Shown here: one piece after another, positions 8,919-16,907 of the stretch | How positions within the stretch are numbered: position 1 is the first letter of the stretch | How the letters are laid out: every line of letters begins with the position of its first letter | Assembly: GCF_900635955.1 (NCBI RefSeq) | Contig: NZ_LR134201.1 | Coordinates: 3,286,001 to 3,350,000, forward strand | Direction of reading: 5' to 3' | Origin: Cedecea lapagei | GTDB taxonomy: Bacteria; Pseudomonadota; Gammaproteobacteria; Enterobacterales; Enterobacteriaceae | DNA: 64,000 nt | The notes under the pieces: model-generated | Databases searched by the model: none | Told to the model about the DNA's origin: nothing | Seen by the model: the letters and a program-made list of their open reading frames with translations, nothing else | Made by a program: the position numbers and the translations under genes

Positions 8919-9568
8919 ATGCCCTCCTTCTGCGGCACAAAACGCACGCTGTCTCCGGGCAACAATAGGGTCGGCGTCGGGCTGTCAGGGTTGAACAATC
9001 TTAGCGAGGTACGGCCAATAAGCTGCCAGCCGCCGGGCGTCTCCAGCGGGTAGATGCCGGTCTGGCTACCGCCAATCCCCACGGAGCCCGCGGCAACCTG
9101 CAGCCGGGGAGACGCGCGACGTGGTGAAGCAAGGGCTTCAGGTAATCCGCCCAGATAGGGAAACCCTGGCTGAAAACCAAGAAAATAGACGATGTATAGG
9201 GCACCGGAGTGAAGAGCGACAACCTGCGCCGGCGTCAGATCGTTGTGGCGAGCCACAACCTCAAGATCCGGCCCGGCTTCGCCGCCGTAAACCACCGGGA
9301 TCTCAACCAGACGGGAGGTCGGAATCACCGCCTCACTCTCTTCCCACCAGCGCTGTAGCCATTCGATACCGTCCAGCGCAAGACTCCGGGGATCTTTTAG
9401 CACAACGGTGATGTTATTCATGCCCGGAATAGCCTCGCTCACCTCTTCCGAGGCGTTGAGACGCTGCAGCAGCCCCCAAATTCGCTGCTGGCTGGCAAGC
9501 ATGACGGGGGGCTCCAGCTCCAGAACCACCGCTTTTTCACCTAACAAATAACAGCGAGCTCGTTGCAC
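8912..9568 (-). CDS. pxpB: 5-oxoprolinase subunit B
   Basis: PxpB (formerly YbgJ) is the AHS1/KipI-like partner of PxpC. The 218-residue length is that of the E. coli protein. Family blocks seen are FQPGFPYLGGLPEAL and GSVGIGGSQTGIYPLETPGGW, the core of the cyclophilin-like AHS1 fold. It starts 13 bp downstream of ybgI and overlaps pxpC, so the two are probably cotranslated. Without PxpA the PxpBC pair is not known to complete oxoprolinase activity. Confidence 0.93.
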   Translation of the reverse strand: MQRARCYLLGEKAVVLELEPPVMLASQQRIWGLLQRLNASEEVSEAIPGMNNITVVLKDPRSLALDGIEWLQRWWEESEAVIPTSRLVEIPVVYGGEAGPDLEVVARHNDLTPAQVVALHSGALYIVYFLGFQPGFPYLGGLPEALASPRRASPRLQVAAGSVGIGGSQTGIYPLETPGGWQLIGRTSLRLFNPDSPTPTLLLPGDSVRFVPQKEGIC

Positions 9569-9581
9569 AGGCCCTCCGATA

Positions 9582-10328
9582 TCAGGCTGGGTTAGGGATA
9601 TCGATAAAGATAACGTCGAGATCGGTTTCGCTGTTTAGCCAGTCGCTCAGCGCCTGGATCCCGCCGCGCTCGGTGGCATGGTGGCCAGCGGCGTAGAAAT
9701 GTAGACCCTGCTCACGAGCAGAATGAATTGTCTGCTCGGAAACCTCGCCGGTAATAAAGGCATCCACACCAAAGCGTGCGGCGCTATCGATGAAGCTTTG
9801 TCCCCCTCCGGTACACCACGCAACGCGGCGTATCTGATCCGGGCCGGTATCACCGCACCAGAGCGGCGTGCGCCCTAAACGCATCTCAATCCAGGAGGCA
9901 AGTTCAACGCCGGAAAGCGGCGTCGGGAACTCGCCCCACGGCACCAGCGACTCAACTTCCCCTTTTGTTTCAATCCCCAGCAGAGCACCAAGCTGCGCAT
10001 TATTGCCCAGCTGCGGATGGGCATCGAGCGGCAAATGCCAGCCGTAGAGGTTGATATCGTTAGCCAGCAGCGTTTTCAGGCGGTTGCGCTTCATGCCGCG
10101 GATCACCGGGGATTCGTTTTTCCAGAAATAGCCATGGTGCACAATCACCGCATCAGCCTGCTGGCGCACGGCTTCATCCAGCAGCGCCTGGCTGGCGGTC
10201 ACGCCGGTGACAATCTTGCGGATCTCTTCCCGGCCTTCAACTTGCAGGCCGTTGGGGGCGTAATCGCTAATCGCCGCGCTGTTCAGCTTTTCATTAATCA
10301 GGCGTTCCAGTTCACTGTTTTTCATCAT
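9582..10328 (-). CDS. ybgI: NIF3-family dinuclear metal-binding protein YbgI
   Basis: YbgI is a toroidal hexameric protein with a dinuclear metal site; its cellular substrate is not established. The 248-residue protein carries the family metal ligands in VHHGYFWKNE (His-His) and AGHHATERGG near the C-terminus. It sits between phr and pxpB with gaps of only 12-13 bp, indicating one transcript. In E. coli dtpD lies between phr and ybgI; here that gene is absent. Confidence 0.93.
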   Translation of the reverse strand: MMKNSELERLINEKLNSAAISDYAPNGLQVEGREEIRKIVTGVTASQALLDEAVRQQADAVIVHHGYFWKNESPVIRGMKRNRLKTLLANDINLYGWHLPLDAHPQLGNNAQLGALLGIETKGEVESLVPWGEFPTPLSGVELASWIEMRLGRTPLWCGDTGPDQIRRVAWCTGGGQSFIDSAARFGVDAFITGEVSEQTIHSAREQGLHFYAAGHHATERGGIQALSDWLNSETDLDVIFIDIPNPA

Positions 10329-10340
10329 TATTCTCTTCGG

Positions 10341-11750
10341 TTATTTCCTTGCCGCCTCATAGGCCGCAAGCGTCTTCAGTCGAGCCTGCTTATGGTCAAC
10401 AATCGGACGCGGGTAGTCCAGCGTTCGCTTTTGCTTAGCCGCCCAGTCCCACGGCGAATGGATATGTTTACCCGGAACCTGTTGAAGTTCCGGCAGCCAG
10501 TGGCGGATAAAGCGGCCGTCGGCGTCGAAGCGTTCCCCCTGAGTGGTGGGGTTAAAAATACGGAAATAGGGGGCGGCGTCGGTCCCGGTAGAGGCGGCCC
10601 ACTGCCAGCCACCGTTGTTGGCCGCCAGGTCACCGTCAATCAGCCGGGACATAAAGTAGCGCTCGCCGTGCCGCCAGTCGATCAGCAGATCCTTTACCAG
10701 GAAACTCGCCACCACCATGCGTAAGCGATTATGCATCCAGCCCGTGGTATTCAGCTGACGCATCGCCGCATCGACAATCGGATAGCCGGTTTTGCCCTGC
10801 TTCCAGGCCTCGAGCAGCGCTTCATCTTCGCTCCAGCGAACGTTATCAGTCCAGGCAATAAACGGCCGGTGACGGCAAAGCTTGGGGTAAGCCACTATCA
10901 GGTGGCGGTAAAATTCCCGCCAGATCAGCTCGTTAAGCCAGGTCGCACCGGCCTCGCCCTCCAGCGCTTTGGGGTGTTCTTTGAGCAAGCGATGCAGGCA
11001 CTGGCGTGGAGACAAAACGCCGATAGCCAGATAGGGAGACAGACGACTGGTCCCTTCGATAGCCGGGAAATCCCGCTGCTCCTGATAGTCGGCGGCCGGC
11101 TGCAGGCAGAACTTGCGCAGCATACCAATCGCTTCCTGCTCGCCTGCCGGGAAAATGTCGCGGTCAAACGCCTCACGTGGCACATCGAAGTCAAAATGTT
11201 CGTTGAAGTGGACCTCTCCCCGAGCTTTGGGCGCAGGCACGCACTCCGGCAGACCTTCCTGCAAACGCCGAATAAATGCCTTGCTGAAAGGGGTGAAAAC
11301 TTTATACATCTCCTGGTTGCCGGTGGTCACACTACCGGGCGCCAGCAAAAGGCTGTCATCAAATCCCTGTAGGGTGACTTTACCTTCAAGGGCTTTTTCC
11401 ATAGCAGCGTCGCGGGCACGCTCGTTGACTTCGTACTGGTAGTTGTAAAAAAGCGCCCCGACGTTTTGTTCGGCGCAAAAATCTTTTATGCATGCCACCG
11501 ATGCTGTGAAATCAGCGACCTGCCTGATATGAAGTTCAATGCCGCGCCCGGCAAGCGCATGACCCAGGGCCTGCAGATGCTCAAAGATAAATTCTGCCTG
11601 CTTTGGCGCCATGACATGCTGATGCCACTGCTCTGGCGTAACAACAAATATCCCGATGACTTTTGCATCAGGGCTCCGGCAGGCGGCGTGTAAGGCGTAG
11701 TTATCGTGAACACGAAGATCGTTGCGAAACCAGACAAGATGGGTGGACAT
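10341..11750 (-). CDS. phr: Deoxyribodipyrimidine photolyase
   Basis: Phr repairs cyclobutane pyrimidine dimers using light, with FAD as catalytic and methenyltetrahydrofolate as antenna chromophore. Its 469 residues are close to the 472 of E. coli PhrB. The N-terminal antenna domain begins THLVWFRNDLRVHDN. The FAD domain has EGTSRLSPYLAIGVLSPRQC, NELIWREFYRHL, the tryptophan-rich WRHGERYF and NNGGWQWAASTGTDAAPYFRIFNP. It is the first gene of the run leading to nei. E. coli has ybgA immediately upstream; that gene is not present. Confidence 0.96.
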   Translation of the reverse strand: MSTHLVWFRNDLRVHDNYALHAACRSPDAKVIGIFVVTPEQWHQHVMAPKQAEFIFEHLQALGHALAGRGIELHIRQVADFTASVACIKDFCAEQNVGALFYNYQYEVNERARDAAMEKALEGKVTLQGFDDSLLLAPGSVTTGNQEMYKVFTPFSKAFIRRLQEGLPECVPAPKARGEVHFNEHFDFDVPREAFDRDIFPAGEQEAIGMLRKFCLQPAADYQEQRDFPAIEGTSRLSPYLAIGVLSPRQCLHRLLKEHPKALEGEAGATWLNELIWREFYRHLIVAYPKLCRHRPFIAWTDNVRWSEDEALLEAWKQGKTGYPIVDAAMRQLNTTGWMHNRLRMVVASFLVKDLLIDWRHGERYFMSRLIDGDLAANNGGWQWAASTGTDAAPYFRIFNPTTQGERFDADGRFIRHWLPELQQVPGKHIHSPWDWAAKQKRTLDYPRPIVDHKQARLKTLAAYEAARK

Positions 11751-11774
11751 AACTCTCCCTGGATGAATTACCTG

Positions 11775-11796
11775 ACCGAAGCCATAGCGCTTCGGT
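11775..11796. other. Hairpin upstream of phr
   Basis: Perfect 8-bp stem ACCGAAGC / GCTTCGGT with a 6-nt loop, just upstream of the phr start and without a T-run. It would fall in the phr leader or promoter. Function unknown. Confidence 0.4.
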
Positions 11797-11906
11797 AACG
11801 GCTCAAAATAGCGAAGTTATTCCCGGGAGCAGGCAGAGGCCAGACAGAGGGGACGGCTCATCGTCTGCTTCCCGGTTGTTAACTTAGTGTAGCAAGACGC
11901 AGGCAA

Positions 11907-11932
11907 CAAAAAAGCTACCCGGAGGTAGCTTT
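11907..11932 (-). terminator. Terminator of ybfA
   Basis: Stem AAAGCTACC-cgga-GGTAGCTTT with a run of six A upstream on the plus strand (six U in the minus-strand transcript). It follows the ybfA stop by about 20 bp. Confidence 0.85.
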
Positions 11933-11951
11933 CGTCAAATCGATTCAGCTT

Positions 11952-12158
11952 TTAGTAAAAATCGAAGGCGCAGGCTTCTGATTGCGCCATCCATACCGGC
12001 TTGTCGCTGGTTTTGGACCACACGCGGTGCAGGTAGCTGTAAAAACGGGCGCGATCTTTCCAGAACAGCATTACCGGCAGAGCCAGCACGCCCGCCGCTA
12101 CTGCAAATATGCGACGCAGGATGACCTGATGCGCAGGGTATTTTTTATATAAAGACAT
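11952..12158 (-). CDS. ybfA: Small membrane protein YbfA
   Basis: This 68-residue protein of unknown function matches E. coli YbfA almost throughout its second half (WKDRARFYSYLHRVWSKTSDKPVW). I start at the ATG at 12158 because GAGGAGAAG precedes it at good spacing; an upstream in-frame ATG at 12188 lacks a ribosome site. One hydrophobic segment (about residues 17-36) suggests a single-pass inner-membrane protein. It is divergent from kdpFABC, the same neighbour as in E. coli. Confidence 0.9.
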   Translation of the reverse strand: MSLYKKYPAHQVILRRIFAVAAGVLALPVMLFWKDRARFYSYLHRVWSKTSDKPVWMAQSEACAFDFY

Positions 12159-12341
12159 AGGCTTCTCCTCAAAATATGTGACCGACACCGCATGTCGGAA
12201 AATCGAAACTTGTTATCTGGTTAAAATACTATCTCATTGGCTGAAAGTTTACTACTCCTCCGACCAGATAATTGTGCTTTTTTGTGCGCTGCTTATCGTC
12301 AGCCTCGTAATAAAGTTACAAAATAGTTAAATAAATACTAA

Positions 12342-12359
12342 CCATTAGTTAACTAATGG
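12342..12359. promoter_or_regulatory. 18-bp perfect palindrome beside the KdpE box
   Basis: CCATTAGTTAACTAATGG is an uninterrupted 18-bp palindrome ending 6 bp before the KdpE-binding sequence in the divergent ybfA/kdpF region (12159-12470). It looks like a dimeric regulator operator; the regulator is unknown. A terminator is unlikely because the stem is AT-rich with no loop. Confidence 0.45.
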
Positions 12360-12365
12360 CTTTTT

Positions 12366-12394
12366 CATTTTTATACTTTTTTTACACCCCGCCC
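12366..12394 (+). promoter_or_regulatory. KdpE-binding site of the kdpFABC promoter
   Basis: The stretch containing TTTATACTTTTTTTACACC and ending CCGCCC matches the KdpE site I know from the E. coli kdp promoter over its whole length. It lies about 80 bp upstream of kdpF. A weak -10 candidate, TATTCT, follows at 12429-12434. Induction by K+ limitation through KdpDE is therefore expected. Confidence 0.85.
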
Positions 12395-12470
12395 CCGGAC
12401 TTTTACGACATCTTTTCACCCGAAATCCTATTCTGCCGCGAAATGCTTAACGCACCGTTGGAGGTGGATT

Positions 12471-12560
12471 GTGAGTGCAGGCGTCATAACCGGCATCGTG
12501 CTGGTCTTCTTGCTGTTGGGTTACCTTGTTTATGCCCTGATCAAAGCGGAGGCGTTTTAA
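12471..12560 (+). CDS. kdpF: KdpF, small subunit of the K+-transporting ATPase
   Basis: This 29-residue single-helix peptide stabilises the Kdp complex. It starts with GTG at 12471, preceded by GGAGGTGG, and translates to MSAGVITGIVLVFLLLGYL...KAEAF, nearly identical to E. coli KdpF. Its TAA overlaps the kdpA ATG by one base (TAATG). It is easily missed because of its size and GTG start. Confidence 0.95.
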   Translation: MSAGVITGIVLVFLLLGYLVYALIKAEAF

Positions 12561-14245
12561 TGGCTGCGTCCGGATTTTTACTGATAGCCAGCTTCCTGCT
12601 GGTGCTCTTCGCCCTTGCGAAACCGCTGGGGGCTCTGCTTGCCCGCATGGTCGACGGTGAACCTTTGCCAATGGTCGGCCGCATAGAGCCTCTTCTGTGG
12701 ACGCTGATTGGCAGTAAAGGGGAAGAGATGGGCTGGAAACGCTACCTGATGGCGATTCTGGCCTTTAACGTTTTCGGGCTGCTCGTGCTTATCGCGATGC
12801 TGATGTTCCAGGACAGCCTGCCTCTCAACCCTCAGCATCTGCCAGGGCTTTCATGGCACTTAGCGCTGAATACCGCGGTAAGCTTCGTCTCCAACACCGA
12901 CTGGCAGTCCTACGGCGGCGAGACCACGCTCAGCTACTTCAGCCAGATGGTCGGCCTGACGGTACAGAACTTTGTTTCAGCGGCGACCGGTATTGCGGTG
13001 GTGTTTGCGCTGATCCGCGGCTTCTCTCGCCATTCCGCCAGCACGCTGGGTAACGCCTGGGTCGATTTAACCCGCGTGACGCTCTACATTCTGCTGCCGA
13101 TTTCTCTGCTGATGGCGCTGTTCTTTATCAGCCAGGGCTCGCTGCAGAACTTCGCTGCTTATCAGCCGTACACCACGATTGAGGGCGTTCAGCACCTGCT
13201 GCCGATGGGGCCAGTCGCCTCTCAGGAAGCTATTAAAATGCTGGGTACCAACGGGGGCGGCTTCTTTAACGCCAACTCGTCACACCCGTTTGAGAACCCA
13301 ACCGCGCTGACTAACTTCGTTCAGATGCTCTCCATCTTCCTGATCCCGGCAGCACTTTGCTTCGCCTTCGGTGAAGCCGTGGGCGACCGTCGTCAGGGGC
13401 GTGCGCTGCTTTGGGCGATGACCATTATCTTCGTGATCTGCGTCGTGGTGGTGATGTGGGCCGAACTGCAGGGCAACCCGCACTTCACCCAACTGGGCGC
13501 TAACAGCAGCATCAACATGGAAGGTAAAGAGAGCCGCTTCGGCATTCTTAACAGCAGCCTGTTCGCGGTGATTACTACCGCCGCCTCCTGCGGCGCGGTC
13601 AACGCGATGCACGACTCCTTTACCGCGCTGGGCGGCATGGTGCCAATGTGGCTGATGCAGATTGGTGAAGTGGTGTTCGGCGGTGTAGGCGCTGGCCTGT
13701 ACGGCATGCTGCTCTTCGTGCTGCTGGCGGTGTTTATCGCCGGGCTGATGATTGGCCGTACGCCGGAGTATCTGGGCAAGAAAATCGACGTCCCTGAAAT
13801 GAAGATGACCTCGCTGGCGATTCTTATCACGCCTGCCCTGGTTCTGCTCGGCGCCGCGCTGGCGCTAATGACCGAAGCGGGCCGCAGCGGAATAGCTAAC
13901 CCTGGTATTCATGGGTTCAGCGAAGTGCTGTACGCCGTTTCTTCCGCCGCCAACAACAACGGCAGCGCCTTCGCCGGCCTGAGCACCAACACGCCGTTCT
14001 GGAACGTGCTGCTCGCCGTGTGCATGTGGTTCGGTCGCTTCGGGGTGATTATCCCGGTGATGGCGATTGCCGGTTCTCTGGCCGCGAAAAAATCTCAGGC
14101 CGTCAGCATCGGTACGCTGCCAACGCACGGCCCGCTGTTTATCGGTTTACTGATTGGGACAGTCGTGCTGGTTGGCGCCCTGACCTTTATCCCCGCCCTC
14201 GCTTTAGGCCCGGTTGCGGAACACCTTTCTCTGGTTAATTTCTGA
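12560..14245 (+). CDS. kdpA: Potassium-transporting ATPase K+-binding subunit
   Basis: KdpA is the channel-like subunit that selects and binds K+ in the high-affinity KdpFABC pump. Starting at 12560 (MAASGFLLIAS) gives 561 residues against 557 in E. coli; the frame is open farther upstream, but that part covers kdpF and the promoter. Selectivity-loop sequences TNGGGFFNANSSHPFENP, TTAASCGAVNAMHD and SSAANNNGSAFAGL are intact. About ten membrane helices are visible. Confidence 0.97.
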   Translation: MAASGFLLIASFLLVLFALAKPLGALLARMVDGEPLPMVGRIEPLLWTLIGSKGEEMGWKRYLMAILAFNVFGLLVLIAMLMFQDSLPLNPQHLPGLSWHLALNTAVSFVSNTDWQSYGGETTLSYFSQMVGLTVQNFVSAATGIAVVFALIRGFSRHSASTLGNAWVDLTRVTLYILLPISLLMALFFISQGSLQNFAAYQPYTTIEGVQHLLPMGPVASQEAIKMLGTNGGGFFNANSSHPFENPTALTNFVQMLSIFLIPAALCFAFGEAVGDRRQGRALLWAMTIIFVICVVVVMWAELQGNPHFTQLGANSSINMEGKESRFGILNSSLFAVITTAASCGAVNAMHDSFTALGGMVPMWLMQIGEVVFGGVGAGLYGMLLFVLLAVFIAGLMIGRTPEYLGKKIDVPEMKMTSLAILITPALVLLGAALALMTEAGRSGIANPGIHGFSEVLYAVSSAANNNGSAFAGLSTNTPFWNVLLAVCMWFGRFGVIIPVMAIAGSLAAKKSQAVSIGTLPTHGPLFIGLLIGTVVLVGALTFIPALALGPVAEHLSLVNF

Positions 14246-14258
14246 TTACGAGGCTTCC

Positions 14259-16307
14259 ATGAGTCGCAAGCAACAGGCGCTGTTTGAACCTGGTCTGATC
14301 CGTCAGGCGCTAATTGATTCTTTTAAAAAGCTCGCCCCTCAGGTGCAGTGGCGCAACCCGGTGATGTTTATCGTCTGGGTGGGGAGCATCATCACTACCC
14401 TGCTTGGGATAGCGATGTTCACCGGCCTGCAGCAAGGTGATGCCCTCTTTACCCTCGCTATCAGCCTGTGGCTGTGGTTTACCGTGCTGTTCGCCAACTT
14501 TGCGGAAGCTCTGGCGGAGGGCCGCAGCAAGGCCCAGGCGAATAGCCTGAAAGGGGTGAAAAAAACCAGCTGGGCGCGCAAACTGCGCAGCCCGCAGCAC
14601 GATGCCCAGGTTGACCATATTCCGGCAGCCGATCTGCGTAAAGGCGACGTCGTGCTGGTGGAAGCCGGGGACATTATCCCGTGCGATGGCGAAGTCCTTG
14701 AAGGTGGCGCATCGGTTGATGAAAGCGCCATCACCGGGGAGTCCGCTCCGGTTATTCGTGAGTCCGGCGGCGACTTCGCCTCGGTGACCGGCGGGACACG
14801 CATTCTGTCCGACTGGCTGGTTATTCAGTGCAGCGTGAACCCAGGGGAAACCTTCCTCGACCGCATGATTGCCATGGTTGAAAGCGCCCAGCGTCGTAAA
14901 ACGCCGAACGAAATCGCCCTGACTATTCTGCTGGTGGCGCTGACCATCGTGCTGCTGCTGGCGACCGCCACCCTGTGGCCGTTCTCCGCCTACGGCGGCC
15001 AGGCGGCAAGCGTGACCGTACTGGTTGCCCTGCTGGTCTGCCTGATCCCAACCACCATCGGCGGCCTGCTTTCTGCCATCGGCGTGGCCGGGATGAGCCG
15101 TATGCTGGGTGCGAACGTCATCGCCACCAGCGGCCGTGCGGTAGAGGCTGCCGGGGATATCGACGTCCTGCTGCTGGATAAAACCGGCACCATCACGCTC
15201 GGCAACCGCCAGGCTTCTGCTTTCCTGCCTGCTCCTGGCGTGGATGAAAAAGAGCTGGCCGATGCGGCCCAGTTGGCCTCACTGGCGGATGAAACCCCGG
15301 AAGGCCGCAGCATCGTGGTTCTGGCGAAACAGCGCTTTAACCTGCGCGAACGCGACGTGCAAAACCTGCAGGCGACCTTTGTGCCGTTTACCGCACAAAC
15401 CCGCATGAGCGGCATCAACATTCAGGACCGCATGATCCGTAAAGGCTCAGTGGACGCCATTCGTCGCCATGTAGAGGTGAATAACGGCCACTTCCCGGCT
15501 CAGGTCGACACGCTGGTTGAAGGCGTGGCTCGCCAGGGCGGTACGCCGCTGGTGGTTGCCGAAGGCGCTAACGTGCTGGGCGTGATTGCGCTGAAAGATA
15601 TCGTTAAAGGCGGCATTAAAGAGCGTTTCGCCCAGCTGCGCCAGATGGGCATCAAAACGGTGATGATCACCGGGGATAACCGCCTGACCGCCGCCGCCAT
15701 CGCCGCCGAAGCCGGGGTGGACGACTTCCTGTCAGAAGCCACGCCGGAAGCGAAACTGGCGCTGATCCGTCAGTATCAGGCCGAAGGTCGGCTGGTCGCC
15801 ATGACCGGCGACGGCACCAACGACGCCCCTGCGCTGGCGCAGGCTGACGTAGCGGTGGCGATGAACTCCGGAACCCAGGCGGCGAAAGAAGCCGGCAACA
15901 TGGTGGATCTGGATTCTAACCCGACCAAGCTGATTGAAGTGGTGCATATCGGTAAGCAGATGCTGATGACGCGCGGGTCGCTGACCACCTTCAGTATCGC
16001 CAACGACGTGGCGAAATACTTCGCCATTATCCCGGCGGCGTTTGCGGTGACCTATCCGCAGCTTAACGCGCTGAACGTGATGCACCTGCACTCCCCTGCC
16101 TCAGCCATTCTGAGCGCGGTGATTTTCAATGCGCTGATCATCATCTGCCTGATCCCGCTGGCGCTAAAAGGCATCAGCTATAAGCCGCTGAGCGCTGCGG
16201 CCATGCTGCGCCGCAACCTGTGGATTTATGGTCTGGGCGGTATCGTCGTGCCGTTTATTGGTATCAAAGTGATTGACGTGATCCTGACCGTACTCGGTCT
16301 GGTCTAA
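14259..16307 (+). CDS. kdpB: Potassium-transporting ATPase ATP-binding subunit
   Basis: KdpB is the P-type ATPase subunit that powers K+ uptake. From the ATG at 14259 (MSRKQQALFEPGL) it has 682 residues, the E. coli length. The TGES actuator motif (ITGESAPV), the phosphorylation motif DKTGTITLG, the MITGDN and MTGDGTNDAPALAQADVA hinge motifs are all present. A longer reading from 14214 overlaps kdpA and is not supported. Confidence 0.98.
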   Translation: MSRKQQALFEPGLIRQALIDSFKKLAPQVQWRNPVMFIVWVGSIITTLLGIAMFTGLQQGDALFTLAISLWLWFTVLFANFAEALAEGRSKAQANSLKGVKKTSWARKLRSPQHDAQVDHIPAADLRKGDVVLVEAGDIIPCDGEVLEGGASVDESAITGESAPVIRESGGDFASVTGGTRILSDWLVIQCSVNPGETFLDRMIAMVESAQRRKTPNEIALTILLVALTIVLLLATATLWPFSAYGGQAASVTVLVALLVCLIPTTIGGLLSAIGVAGMSRMLGANVIATSGRAVEAAGDIDVLLLDKTGTITLGNRQASAFLPAPGVDEKELADAAQLASLADETPEGRSIVVLAKQRFNLRERDVQNLQATFVPFTAQTRMSGINIQDRMIRKGSVDAIRRHVEVNNGHFPAQVDTLVEGVARQGGTPLVVAEGANVLGVIALKDIVKGGIKERFAQLRQMGIKTVMITGDNRLTAAAIAAEAGVDDFLSEATPEAKLALIRQYQAEGRLVAMTGDGTNDAPALAQADVAVAMNSGTQAAKEAGNMVDLDSNPTKLIEVVHIGKQMLMTRGSLTTFSIANDVAKYFAIIPAAFAVTYPQLNALNVMHLHSPASAILSAVIFNALIIICLIPLALKGISYKPLSAAAMLRRNLWIYGLGGIVVPFIGIKVIDVILTVLGLV

Positions 16308-16319
16308 GAGGAAAAGAAC

Positions 16320-16895
16320 ATGGCTACGCTACGCCCCGCTTTATTACTGCTGATTATCCTGACGCTGATTACCGGAGGGGTTTATCCCCTCGTCGCCACG
16401 CTGCTGGGGCAATGGTGGTTCCCGGCCCAGGCCAACGGCTCATTAATCGTTGAAGAGGGTAAAGTCCGCGGTTCAGAACTTATTGGTCAGGACTTTACCA
16501 ACGCAAAATATTTCCAGGGCCGCCCTTCTGCCACCTCAGATAGCCCCTATAATCCAATGGCATCCGGCGGCAGCAATCTCGCAGCCAGCAACCCGGAGCT
16601 GGACAAAGAGGTTAAGGCTCGCATTAGCGCGCTGCGTGCGGCTAACCCGGAAGCAAATCCGGCGGTCCCCGTTGACCTGGTAACCACCTCGGCCAGCGGC
16701 CTGGACGGGCAGCTTTCTCCTGAAGCGACCGCGTGGCAAATCCCACGCGTGGCTAAAGTCAGGAATCTTCCGGTTGAGCAGGTCACTCGCCTGGTGGCTG
16801 AAAATACCACTACGCCGCTGGTGAATTTCATCGGCATGCCGGTAGTGAACATTGTTAAGCTGAACCTGGCGCTGGACCATCTCCAGGCGAAGTAA
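16320..16895 (+). CDS. kdpC: Potassium-transporting ATPase subunit C
   Basis: KdpC is a single-pass periplasmic subunit needed for assembly and catalysis of the Kdp pump. It has 191 residues (E. coli 190). The N-terminal helix (LLLLIILTLITGGVYPLV) is followed by the periplasmic domain with RPSATSDSPYNPMASGGSN and the C-terminal LVNFIGMPVVNIVKLNLAL. GAGGAAAAG precedes the ATG, 12 bp after kdpB. Confidence 0.97.
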   Translation: MATLRPALLLLIILTLITGGVYPLVATLLGQWWFPAQANGSLIVEEGKVRGSELIGQDFTNAKYFQGRPSATSDSPYNPMASGGSNLAASNPELDKEVKARISALRAANPEANPAVPVDLVTTSASGLDGQLSPEATAWQIPRVAKVRNLPVEQVTRLVAENTTTPLVNFIGMPVVNIVKLNLALDHLQAK

Positions 16896-16907
16896 AAAGG
16901 ACGCGTT

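Noticed and set aside
7968..12341. Mobile-element explanation for the missing E. coli genes
   Set aside because: No inverted terminal repeats, transposase remnants or target-site duplications are visible at the junctions.
12356..12559. N-terminal extension of kdpA
   Set aside because: This in-frame stretch covers the KdpE box and kdpF; kdpA homology and the TAATG overlap place the start at 12560.
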